From contig LR746279.1 in NCBI GenBank assembly GCA_902729315.2, positions 1,564,001 to 1,628,000 of the forward strand: a DNA stretch of 64,000 nt. The letters are read 5' to 3'. Both the position numbers and the translations under genes were made by a program. How positions within the stretch are numbered: position 1 is the stretch's first letter; each line of letters opens with the position of its first letter. The notes under the pieces are model-generated. The model saw nothing but the letters and a program-made list of their open reading frames with translations. It was not told where the DNA came from and made no database searches. Source of the stretch: Spirodela intermedia (lineage: Eukaryota; Streptophyta; Magnoliopsida; Alismatales; Araceae). Shown here piece by piece: positions 25,001-33,959 of this stretch.

Positions 25001-25141
25001 GACTCCCTCGACCACCTGCCGACATCGCACACCTGCTTCTACCGGCTGTGCCTGCCTGCCTACCCGTCCCTGGCTGCCATGCGGAAGCAGCTCCTGTTCA
25101 TCGCCCAAGAGCATGTGGGCTACAGCTTTGGCACGCCATAG
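16004..25141 (+). CDS. UPL5: E3 ubiquitin-protein ligase UPL5-type (UBL + HECT)
   Basis: HECT-type E3 that transfers ubiquitin from an E2 to its own cysteine and then to substrates. Arabidopsis UPL5 acts on the senescence factor WRKY53. Exon model: 16004-17900, 18740-19329, 24878-25141. Phases join cleanly (NP|AS at the first junction, FWK|VV at the second) and give 916 residues. A ubiquitin-like domain spans about 111-184 (QFFVRDFSRT to LQLTGRM), the middle region is helical, and the HECT domain runs from about 560 to 916. The catalytic cysteine is Cys882 in HTCFYRLCLP, in the last exon. Intron 1 is 839 bases. Intron 2 is 5548 bases, packed with transposon remnants, and separates the catalytic cysteine from the rest of the HECT domain, so failure to splice it would give an inactive ligase. 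The start fits the family and has no upstream in-frame alternative. Confidence 0.93.
19838..19945 (-). mobile_element. Ty1/copia 3'-end remnant
   Basis: On the minus strand this reads QLADMFTK and then, after decay, a KLGAYDIY-like stretch followed by a stop and a purine tract. This is the conserved end of the copia RNase H region (Q-L-A-D-x-F-T-K) and the polypurine tract. It resembles the second remnant at 23640-23770. Confidence 0.65.
20860..21830. repeat. direct duplication in UPL5 intron 2
   Basis: Blocks at about 20860-21180 and 21530-21830 share order and words in the same orientation (AAGGCCCAAAA, CATTAGG then CTAAAAAC, CTCATTATATTC then GGATTCAA). They are diverged and probably copies of one LTR or non-autonomous element. 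Confidence 0.5.
21193..22097. repeat. imperfect inverted repeat in UPL5 intron 2
   Basis: Arms 21193-21468 and 21841-22097 are reverse complements with scattered differences. They share AGAGTTCTCCAATTATCCA, GAGTCTTAGAGTTGAAACTT and TTAGAAAAATTAGAAATCG. The loop is about 370 bases. Transcribed within the UPL5 pre-mRNA, it could form a long hairpin. Confidence 0.7.
22205..22355. repeat. two-copy tandem repeat
   Basis: Two units with a period of about 83 bases share TTGTTCTTTCGTCCTTAAG and TTGCCCGTTTTTGTA, at about 22210 and 22293. Located in UPL5 intron 2. Confidence 0.6.
23640..24580 (-). pseudogene. Ty1/copia reverse transcriptase and RNase H remnant
   Basis: Reading the minus strand from 24580 downward: VVCVDDIIIT (24560-24531), the copia form of the reverse transcriptase active site Y-V-D-D; then YSTKKTVLDLLEKIGM and PIATPMDPNSK (24400-24310), the conserved RT end; then KCDSQTAIYI and FHKRTKHIEV (23895-23825), the RNase H block; and finally the decayed element end near 23660. 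Stops and gaps interrupt the frame. It is the truncated 3' half of a copia polyprotein, opposite in orientation to UPL5. Confidence 0.8.
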
Positions 25142-25980
25142 TGTGGTCCAGTGGATGCTCATAACCCCATTTTGTATTTGTACAGATGGTCAGCGTCTCT
25201 CCTTATAGAAATCAAGGTATATGTTTTTCTTTTCTTCATGGGTTCAGTTCAGTGAATCTGGCATTGTAGATGTGAACTCGTCAGAAATCAAAGGAGAAAG
25301 GGCTTGATACCTGAGTCCTTGGCTCTAATAATTCCCCTTCCTCTGAACATTGTGAAAAATAATTAAAGAGAGAAAAAAAAAAAAAAAAAAAAGGTTGGTT
25401 CAGTCTTTGATGATCTTCTGACGCCCATCTCAACAGCTCCTGTCTTGAACTTTGTGGTTATACTTTCTTCAGCAGTTTTGTGATATTGTACAGGTGAAAC
25501 TTATATCGTATATGGTATGATCCTTTGATTTATCTTGAACCCCTAGTTGGGTAGTTGCCCACCGAGGATCTTCTTTTACTGCAGTCTTTGGGCTAGATCG
25601 ATAATCTACTGGCGAACTTGCTCCTTGGCCATGTTAGTCTGAGCTTTCGGAACCCTCTTGGGGTCTTGACAGTCAGATCCTCGAAAGTCAACTATCGGTA
25701 TACATACGTCAGAGAGTTCTAGGGGTTGTCATGTGTATGGGCTCGCACTTCTCATTGTTAGTCACGCTTAAGTTGGTTGGGCGGAGGGAGGTATCAAGGG
25801 GATGAATCCGGTTGACCGTCCGGAAAATGAGGGGTTTCGAGTCACCCGGAAAAGGGATCGTTCTGAAACGCCCACGTGAGAGAAATCCGGATGAATGGAA
25901 GGATAGGATGAGCGAGCTCGCCACGAGTCAATTTATTGGTAGCTGGTTAATACAAGAGCGACAGAGAGAGAGAACAGTAG
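25142..25980. other. UPL5 3' region and spacer
   Basis: Contains the UPL5 3' UTR and a 20-plus base poly-A tract (about 25371-25392), followed by spacer. No gene recognised. Confidence 0.4.
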
Positions 25981-25984
25981 CCAC

Positions 25985-25986
25985 AC

Positions 25987-26019
<33 letters not shown>

Positions 26020-26490
26020 TGGATGGAGAAGGCCACCCCGCGTTAGAAAACCGTGGAAGAAGCTGGCGAGCTGCGTCGTCCGTCAGAACCTCAAGGTCCT
26101 GTCATCGCAAAATCCATGTCAGGAAAGAACGTCAAATGAGGAATGAGAGGCAGAGAGAGAGAGAGAGATAGAGAGAGAATGTACATGCAGCAGGGGAGGT
26201 TCTTCTGTCAAGCCGAGACAAGTGCATGAAGAGGAAGCGAACGAGAGAGGGAGAGTGTGTGTGTGTGTGTGTGTACATGCAATATGCAGCAGGCGATGAT
26301 CTTCTCCCAAGCCAAGACAAAAGTGCACGAAGAGGGAGCGAACGAGAGGAGAGGGAGAGAGAGAGGGGGGGGGAGAGAGAGAGAGAGAGAGAGGTGATTC
26401 CACGAGGACCCATGGAATAATAATCCATATCAAGAAAGAACGTCAAAATGAGGAATGAGATGCAGAGAGAGAGAGGGAGAGGTGGTTGCA
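25985..26490. repeat. GA and GT microsatellites in a duplicated block
   Basis: Several GA runs (about 25988-26018, 26152-26178, 26355-26393, 26462-26480) and a GT run (about 26254-26272). They sit in a partly duplicated block: AAGAAAGAACGTCAAA plus GAGGAATGAGA occurs near 26122 and 26434, and a GCAGCAGG..AAGCGAACGAGAG-like segment occurs near 26189 and 26287. The block lies on the 3' side of the DIR1-like gene. Confidence 0.8.
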
Positions 26491-26600
26491 AGGGGACCTA
26501 CATGTAACGATCATACTCCTTTTTCAAAGGGTGTCAAACAGTGAGTCGGACCACAGCGAGAGAATGTGAGAGAGAGAGTGAAGAGATGGTGGACTCTTAC

Positions 26601-26940
26601 CGCTGCACTCCGGCGGCGAAGCGATGCCACATTTGCCCGGCAGCGCCGCGGCGAGCTCTGGGTCCACCCCCACGGTTCTCAGAAGTACGTTCCCCTTGTA
26701 CCGGCACAGGCAAGGCAAGTCCGCCGCCCCCAAAGCCGCGCAGCACGCCTCACTCGGTGAGCGTGGCGCCCCCGCGCGCATCGCCGGCAGGCACCCCGCC
26801 AGCTGCTCCGCGTCCATATTGCATATCTCCAGCCCCTCCATTCCCCCCGTCCCCGCCCCCGCCCCCCCGGCGGCGCCGCCTAGCACCGCCAGCGCCACCA
26901 CGGCCAACGCCGCCGCAAGCTCGGCCCTTCCCCATCCCAT
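26601..26940 (-). CDS. DIR1-like lipid transfer protein, first exon
   Basis: Secreted eight-cysteine lipid transfer protein of the DIR1 type. DIR1 proteins bind lipids in the apoplast and carry a systemic acquired resistance signal. Residues 1 to about 32 form a hydrophobic alanine-rich signal peptide. The mature part has the complete pattern: C40, C50, CC66-67, C77-L-C79, C104 and C112. ICNMDAEQLAGC and LPCLCRYKGNVL are typical of DIR1-type proteins. A strong donor (CG|GTAAGAG) at 26601/26600 suggests splicing right after PECS, into a very short last exon I could not locate. Without splicing the frame runs 25 codons further to a stop at 26524. The TATA box lies about 55 bases upstream. The gene is very GC-rich, so the opposite strand also shows long open frames, which are shadows. 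Confidence 0.85.
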
Positions 26941-26991
26941 ATTCTCGCGGGAACGCCCTTTACAGATGTGGGCTCGCCGGTGGGCGGGGGA

Positions 26992-27001
26992 CTATTTATA
27001 G
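26992..27001 (-). promoter_or_regulatory. TATA box of the DIR1-like gene
   Basis: Minus strand reads CTATAAATAG. It lies about 52 bases before the ATG at 26940, so the mRNA leader would be only about 20-25 bases. Confidence 0.75.
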
Positions 27002-27184
27002 TGATGGAGGCGCCGCCGCCGGCCCCCCAGCGAGGACCTGACGAGCGTCCTCCGCCGTGGTAAGCCAGGTGCCTGGAAGCATGGCCGCGGGCCTGCGCTG
27101 GACCAGTGGTTGGGAAGAGCGCCCGCCACCACCTGGCAAGCAAGACGAGAGAGGAAGACCATGCAGGATACATAAAACCACCAT

Positions 27185-27828
27185 TTTTTAAGCAACTTGT
27201 TCCTCTTCTTTGGAGGCCCTCTCATGCTTTCTGGATTGATCCTCTTCCTAGATTAGGATCTAACCAACATTCTTCCAAGTAGCTTGATCTTCTTCTTGGA
27301 GGCTCAATCACGCTTTCTTTTGAGAGAGAAAAAAACATGAGAACTAAATCTCCTGAAGCATTCTGAAGAGGGGATAGATCCATCGCCTCTAGTTTAGCAT
27401 AAAACAGCCTTCTTTAAGCAACTTGCTCTTCTTCTTGGAGGCTCTCTCATGCTTTATTTAGAGAGAGAAAAGAGATGAGAATAAATCTCCTGAAGCACTC
27501 TGAAGAGGAGGGGAGATTGATCGATCGTTGCTAGTTTAGGATAAAACAACCTTCTTTAAGCAACTTGTTCTTCTTCTTGGAGGTCTCTCATGCCTTCTTT
27601 AGAGAGAGAAAGAACATGGGAGCTGAAATCTACAGAAGCACTCTGAAAAAGGGATTGATTGATCATCACTAGTTTAGGATAAAACAACCTTCTTTAAGCA
27701 ACTTGTTCTTCTTCTCCTCCTTCTTGGAGGCTCTCTCATGCTTTCATCAAACAAAAAAACATGGGAACGGGAAAGCATGGGAGCACTTTGAAAAAGAGAT
27801 TCATTGATCCTCGATAATCTAGGACACG
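27185..27828. repeat. five-copy minisatellite behind the DIR1-like promoter
   Basis: Units begin at about 27190, 27278, 27416, 27559 and 27697, each with AAGCAACTTG or a variant followed by TTCTTCTTGGAGGCTC. The period is 138-143 bases except for the shorter first unit. Each full unit continues with CTCTCATGCTTT, a GAGAGAGAAA tract, GAAGCA(C/T)TCTGAA and AGTTTAGGATAAAACA. It starts about 185 bases upstream of the DIR1-like TATA box. Confidence 0.85.
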
Positions 27829-28732
27829 AACAAGGAAAAAGGGGAAGAACAGGGCAGGGGATCTTGTCTACAAGAATTGAAGCCATCCGCAGTCTCGGGT
27901 CAGTGCATAACAAAGGGGAAACGACCGAGGGAAAACAAAAGGCGTCATCTCGTTAGGGCATCAGGTGTACTGGACGGCAGCGGGGGCGGTGGTATCTGCA
28001 AGTCAAAGATGGGTCGATTGAGCTGCTGCCATTAGAAAAATATTTGCAAGGTATTATAAGGGGATGGTGAACATGGTTGACCAAGAAAAAAAATGATTAA
28101 CTGCGAGGAAAAGTGTACACCCATTTAACAAAAGTGGCGAAAAAAAATCAGTTCTTCAAATCATAAAAAGGGTAAAGTTGGTAGCCCAATGAACACATAG
28201 TTGATGTTCTACTGGAAGAGGATCATGAATGTTAGCATGAAGACTGTGCTTGAAATCCCAATATAATGAGCCGATTCTTCCCATTCAAGACACTTTTCAA
28301 GAACTTCAAAAAAAAACAAATGGCGAGGTTTATCAAAATCTGACAGCATGGAAACCAGATATAGTAAGCATGTCAACCAGAGGGCATGATAAACATAAAA
28401 CCGTGGGAAATTCCTTGTTTGGAAGGCGAATTTTTGGCACGTTAATGGAGTAAAATTTCATGGATTGAGCATTCAATCAGTCTGATTAATATTCATCTGA
28501 TGGATCGTAATTGGTGAGCAGCAATAGCTGGTGGAAAACTGTGGATGGAGGGCGGCCTTGGGAACCATCAGCTGAACAATCCAATCATAATCAGAGAGCT
28601 GCGGTGTGATCAATCACCAAGCTCAAGCCTTGTTGAGGGGAGACAGTGATGAAATAATACTAAATATAAAGATTGTAATTGATCTGGAGTGGAGAAGAAA
28701 TTTAAGAGCGAGCAAACCTGTTAACTAATTAA
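27829..28732. other. spacer between DIR1-like and SWIB genes
   Basis: No recognisable gene. The plus-strand frame 28250-28453 is open, but its product resembles nothing I know. The SWIB gene 3' UTR lies at the right end. Confidence 0.4.
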
Positions 28733-31700
28733 TCACGACTGCTTGAACAAATGGCTAGCCAGCATCTCAGAGACACCTAAAGCAGAAAGGCTTTCGCATC
28801 CAAATAGTTGTTGAAGTTTTGCATCACACCGGACCATCTTTGGATTCAGCGGATCCTAAAAAATACAAAATCATATCCAAATATCAGCAGTATGTTTTAC
28901 CTGAGTACTTCAATTTTCTTACTAATCAGGTATCAACGAATAAGAAGAAACAATGACGAGGAAGAGCTGTGTTCACTTCTTTTTTTTTTCCTGATTAATT
29001 TTGTTGGTTATTTTCCTTTTTCTAGGCGTAAATAAGAAGTGTATAGGGAGCGAAAAAGGGGAGAGGAACATAATCACAATGAGGAGAAAAGCTTCTAAAA
29101 TTTCTTAATTTCCATTATGCCCCCCTTTTTGGGGAACTAAACAGGGGCATTAAAGAAAAAGAGGAAAAAAGGAAATACATGCATAGCTTAATAAACCCGA
29201 ATCTAAGATAAACAACGGGGTTGAGGACTGTGTATATGATCAGTGTGGATTAGTATTAGTATGAAACAGAAATTAAAAGGGGAAGGAAGGTTGTTCCTAA
29301 GATGTAGCAAGGGTGAATAATCACCAATCAGAGTAAATAATGAGGAACCTCCATGACCCACAGCCAAGAAAAATCTCCACGTTTGCATACGGAAAAGAAA
29401 TTACCAAATATCAAGGCTAGATGAAAGCAAGAAAAAAAAAAGAAAAATGATGACAGATAAATAACGAGGCTGTGATGTAGTTATAACCTTTAACTGATAA
29501 GTATCTATGTAGTCCCAGACACGTTTTAATGCCTCTGACTGGAGCATTTCCCGCTCTCCAGAGCCAAAAAACTTTGCGAGCTCGTCAGAAACCATAACCA
29601 GAGTTTGCCCAGCATCCGTTTCAGTAGCAGGAGCCGCCTCCGTTGCCTTCTGCTTTTTCTTACTCGGTTCCTCTGCAAACAATTACAGCATTTCAAGTCT
29701 CGTTGATCCAGTTTACCCATCACGGCATAACACCAGATATTCCTTTTACAACAAAACACATTGCATACTTGATGGCTCAAGGGGGAGTATATGCTTTGCT
29801 AGAAGCTTATTCATCTGGAACATGTCAGTGCAATCAGTCTCGAAAACCAACCGTAGCTCATCATTGCAAATGATTTTCCTTTTGTTGTTGGGATCTTGGA
29901 GGTTGTTCTTTCGTATATATGCCCAAAGTTCCTTCACAATCTGAACCAACCATATATTAAACATGTGATAAAAGTTGGAAACCCTATAGGTATCAACAGA
30001 TATATTCATACGGGGAAAGCCAAGTGAGAAAAGAAAATTATTGAAGATGACGAACCTGCGTTCTTGGCAAGGCCGGCTCACCAACAATAGCCTGAAGTTG
30101 AGGAGAAACCCCACAGAGTTTACTCAGACCACCAGAGCCACCTTTTCTTTTGGATCCAGTTGAAGAACTGAGATTCAAAAATAGTGAGAAATCAACTTTA
30201 AACGACAAACAAATATGGTTCATTCAACTGGGTTTTCCCAAAAAAATATCTAGCAATTTCCAAATAAGGCCACTGACTATCACTATCTAGTTGTTCCATA
30301 AATAGGAATCAAATAAATAAAGTGCATTTGAACAGGAACTGATCTTCAATAAATAGAAAAGGAGAGCCCTTGAGCAAGAAAGATAAATATGAAATTTTTA
30401 AAAATAAAAGCATTGTTCGGGGAAAGTTAATTCTCCAATAATATTCTGAAGCTTATACATGAAATATCTTAATTCTCTATCGAAACTAGTTATTTTAATT
30501 TTCAGATTGTTAAAAAAAAGGACTTATGAAGGAATATTTAGTGAGAGAAATGTAGGTATGAGGAGCAGAAGATTAAGAGATAAAATGGATGGTGAAATGA
30601 CAATCCAAGAAATATTAGAGAAACACTGAAAGAAGGAAAGACAATCCAGGGAAAATCGTGATGTTGAGCAACAGAAAAAAAGAAACAACTGAAAACACCA
30701 GGCAAATGTGGAAAAAAAAAACCAAAGTGTACGAACAAAGATCCATGGCTAAGTACAGCTATAAACAGACAAGAAGCATATCGTTTATGACTTGAGTACA
30801 GAAAATGCGTACCAAAAAGGAGAACTAATCGTGTTCTCTTGTAAGATAAAACACAACCTTACCATTGACTTCATTTGCATATCCAAAGGGAAAGTTTGTC
30901 AACTAATAGCCATGATACGATAAGATCCTTTTGTCATCGAAGTTTGAATACAATGAAAAGGACGGATGAACATGCAGGATGATTTGAATACGAATTTATA
31001 CTCTTAAAACTACGAAATGAGCATATAGTAACTGCACAGGCACAGGAGGCAGTATTCTGAAAGCTAGTCCAATTGAAAATTACAACCGCATGGTGAATTC
31101 TTAAGCTGAACCATATTTCATAATAGAAATAATCACTTTATCAGTCAATCATTCACTTAAACAAATTTTGGAGTGAAACTAAATCTTTCAGTGAACGCAG
31201 GAGATTACTTCGAAAAAAATATTCTCACCTAATTAAAAACGCTCAAAAAATTATAACTAAACTATAAAATTGATTCTATAGCGTTCAAATATGCTAAGAG
31301 AATTGAACTCTATAGAATCATGAATATTCCCTTCCATGTGATTTTTACATGGAAAAATTCAAGTTGGGAAATTTCAACCCACATGAAAAAGATAGAAGTC
31401 GTAGAATTCAGATCATATTGACAATTATGTGTGCGGTGCCCAAGAAGACTATAATCACCTCTTTTGGGATGAAGGATTATTGAAGTGCGGTTGAAGATTA
31501 TTTTATGGCTGGATATCCAAGGCCTCCTTACTAAATGCTGCAGATATCCAATTCTTTCTGTTCCAATATTGATGAATTAAACATGGAAAAGACGCCTTTG
31601 GAGAACAAAAAGATTTCCACGTTTTAGAGATTTAGTTAGTAGACACACATAACAACTTTCAATATGGGGCTAACTGGCCTGAATAAACAGAGAAATTGGG

Positions 31701-32706
31701 AATCATGGGGACCTATATAATTGATAAGTTCAGGGGAATGAGTACCACTTTACGTCAGCAATAATTTTTTCATGTACCTTGCATCATGCTAAAAGGTACC
31801 TTCTTTCATCCATCTGCATGTCTTGCGTAACATTAACAGAATTATTTCTTCCGAAAACAAAAAGTAAGTTGGTCACACTATTTTTTTCTCTTACTCAGAC
31901 CCAATAAATTCTTACATGAATTTCAGTGGGCTTTCTCGCTGAATCTGGCGGAAAACATTATTAACTAAATCTCCTGCATGGTTCTCCAGATGTACTTATT
32001 TGATTTGCAAACTGCGTATAGCAAAACAAAGGAGCGACCGTGTGACATAAGACTGTGACGTCAAAACGTAAACCATGTAAAATAGGTCCCAGTCTCCAAC
32101 AGAGACTGGGTATTCTAGCTTCCACAATTTAAAACTAGGAAACAGTTCTGGCGAACGGAAACCTATTTCACGAGATGGCGTATAATAAAAGCACCTTTCT
32201 TTCGCCGCAGTGGGCGCCAAGTTGCCGGAGGCAAAATGCACTTCTTGCTTCGCAATCGACGGCACACCGGTCGCGGGATGCGACTGCGCCTGCACCTGTG
32301 CCGGCTGCTGCTGGAGGAGTTGGTGAGACTGCATGGCTGCCGAGGGGGCGCTGCGAAAGGTGAGCTCGTCCTGCGGAGAGAGGTGAGTAAATGGGGACGG
32401 AGGAAACTGGTGGTGCTGGAGAAGTTGGTGGGGCTGTCCGCCGATGAACTGCTGCTGGATATGCTGCTGCTGCTGCTGCTGGTTGACGGCGATGCGATTA
32501 TCCTTGAAAGGGGCCGGCAATGCCGGCCGGAGCAGCAGGTTGATCTGATCCCGGATGAAGCCCGCCTTGTGGGAGAGGTCAAACCCTAATTTCGCTTCCA
32601 GCTGCTGGACTACGCTGTTGACGTTGACGGAGGTCACCGGACCGCCGGGGCCCGACTGCCGGAGCAGGGACTCAACGCAGCTCGCTATCTCCTGGTCCGA
32701 CACCAT
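28733..32706 (-). CDS. DEK-C and double SWIB/MDM2 domain protein
   Basis: Nuclear chromatin-type protein. SWIB domains are found in SWI/SNF BAF60 subunits and in small plant regulators. Exon model on the minus strand: 32706-32195, 30167-30056, 29940-29769, 29672-29488, 28855-28733. Phases join exactly and give 367 residues. A DEK-C-like helical domain spans about 1-60 (EIASCVESLLRQS, then LGFDLSHKAGFIRDQI). A glutamine-rich linker follows (about 75-155). SWIB domain 1 is about 191-265 (LWAYIRKNNLQDP, ICNDELRLVF). A lysine-rich linker leads to SWIB domain 2 (about 292-365; VWDYIDTYQLKDP, then CDAKLQQLF). It ends SEMLASHLFKQS, with TGA at 28733. Intron 1 is 2 kb. It resembles the Arabidopsis SWIB/BAF60b-domain proteins with the same order. 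The 5' flank has CT microsatellites. Confidence 0.92.
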
Positions 32707-32811
32707 CGCTGCCCACCAACGTCTGTCAAAAAAATCCCACGGCGGGAAGAACGGGAAGCCTGCAGAGGAGGGAAAACGATAAAATCAAACCAACCCACCT
32801 TCGCCCGCCCT

Positions 32812-32960
32812 CCCCTCTCTCTCTCTCTCTCTCTCTCCTCTCTCTATCTCTCTCTGTGCCTCGCTCTCCCTCTCTCTATCTCTCTCCTCGGCTCTCTCCC
32901 TCTCTCGCTCTGGACCTCCGTCTCTATCTCTCTCTCTGAACTTGTTTCTCTCTCCTCCCC
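32812..32960. repeat. CT microsatellite cluster in the SWIB gene 5' region
   Basis: Dense CTCTCT runs broken by ATCTC and GCCTCG words, starting about 105 bases upstream of the SWIB start codon. On the sense (minus) strand this is a GA-rich leader or core promoter, a type bound by plant BPC/GAGA factors. Confidence 0.75.
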
Positions 32961-33178
32961 CTTTGGATACTTGCGAGAATGGGGTCCATCGAGGGTTGCT
33001 TTCTTCGTATTAAATAATGGGTATGGCAGGGGGAGGAGAGAGATTGACGCAACAACCCAAACAATTCGATAATTACGCCCCTGCACCACTTCCGGTCACC
33101 GCCTGATCCCCTCAGTTGAAGGGAAGCGGTATTCTTACCCAATGGTGAGCGTATTTTCAGGTCGGCTGCCTGTCATGC

Positions 33179-33184
33179 CACGTG
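33179..33184. promoter_or_regulatory. G-box (CACGTG)
   Basis: GCCACGTGG core about 475 bases upstream of the SWIB start codon. A candidate bZIP/bHLH site; function inferred from the motif only. Confidence 0.4.
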
Positions 33185-33486
33185 GATTTCGTTGAAATGA
33201 ACACGATTTTTTTGTCGCCTAGTAAAACCCACGTCCCCCAACGTCATCATCATCCATAATTAATTAAAATTAGGGAACAATAAATATTAAGAGAATATAT
33301 GGAATATGTTATTATTAAATACTATATGGAATATACGCCTACCGTGGCAGTGTGAGAATTCTAGACAAATTAATTTATATTTTTCAACAGACATGCAGAT
33401 TTCAAACATTATACCAACTTAATCCACCCTGATCTCGCCAAGTGTACATTCCGAAGGACGAACTCACCATGGCTGAGGTCAAAAGA

Positions 33487-33905
33487 CAAACAGCTAGTTG
33501 ACCCTTGTTTTAAATACCGTTGACTTTACCTGAATATCAAAAAGTGAGATCTGAGAGATAGACTACAAATTTGATGAGCCCCTAAAATAGGCGGTAGAGG
33601 GAAAGAATTTAATCATAGAAATACCTGCGGCTGAAGCCCAAAGCCAAACAGGTAGTTGACTCTCCTAAATCAATGACTTTACCTGGATATCAAAAAGTCA
33701 AATCCGAGATATTTTTTACCCCTCCTAAAATGAGCAGTAGAGGAAAAGAATTCAAATCATAGAATTACCGGCGGCTGAAGCCCAAAGCCAAACAGGTAGC
33801 TGACCCTCCTACATCGTTGACTTTACCTGAATATCAAAAAGTCAAATCCGAGGGAATTTTGACCCCTCCTAAAATGAGCAGCAGAGGAAAAGAATTCAGA
33901 TCATG
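33487..33905. repeat. three-copy tandem repeat next to the ankyrin-BTB stop
   Basis: Units begin at about 33487, 33645 and 33789 with CAAACAG(C/G)TAG. All share TTGACTTTACCTG(A/G)ATATC, AAAAAGT(C/G)A, CCTAAAAT and TAGAGGAAAAGAATT-like words, with periods of about 158 and 144 bases. The last unit ends about 55 bases from the ankyrin-BTB stop codon, so the array lies in or near that gene's 3' UTR. Confidence 0.85.
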
Positions 33906-33959
33906 GAAGCACCTCATTCGTTGGGGTTGACCGGTAGACAATGGCCAGCATCATGTGTT

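Noticed and set aside
26541-27041. 166-codon proline-rich frame on the plus strand
   Set aside because: It is the shadow of the DIR1-like gene, whose eight cysteines, signal peptide and TATA box are on the minus strand.
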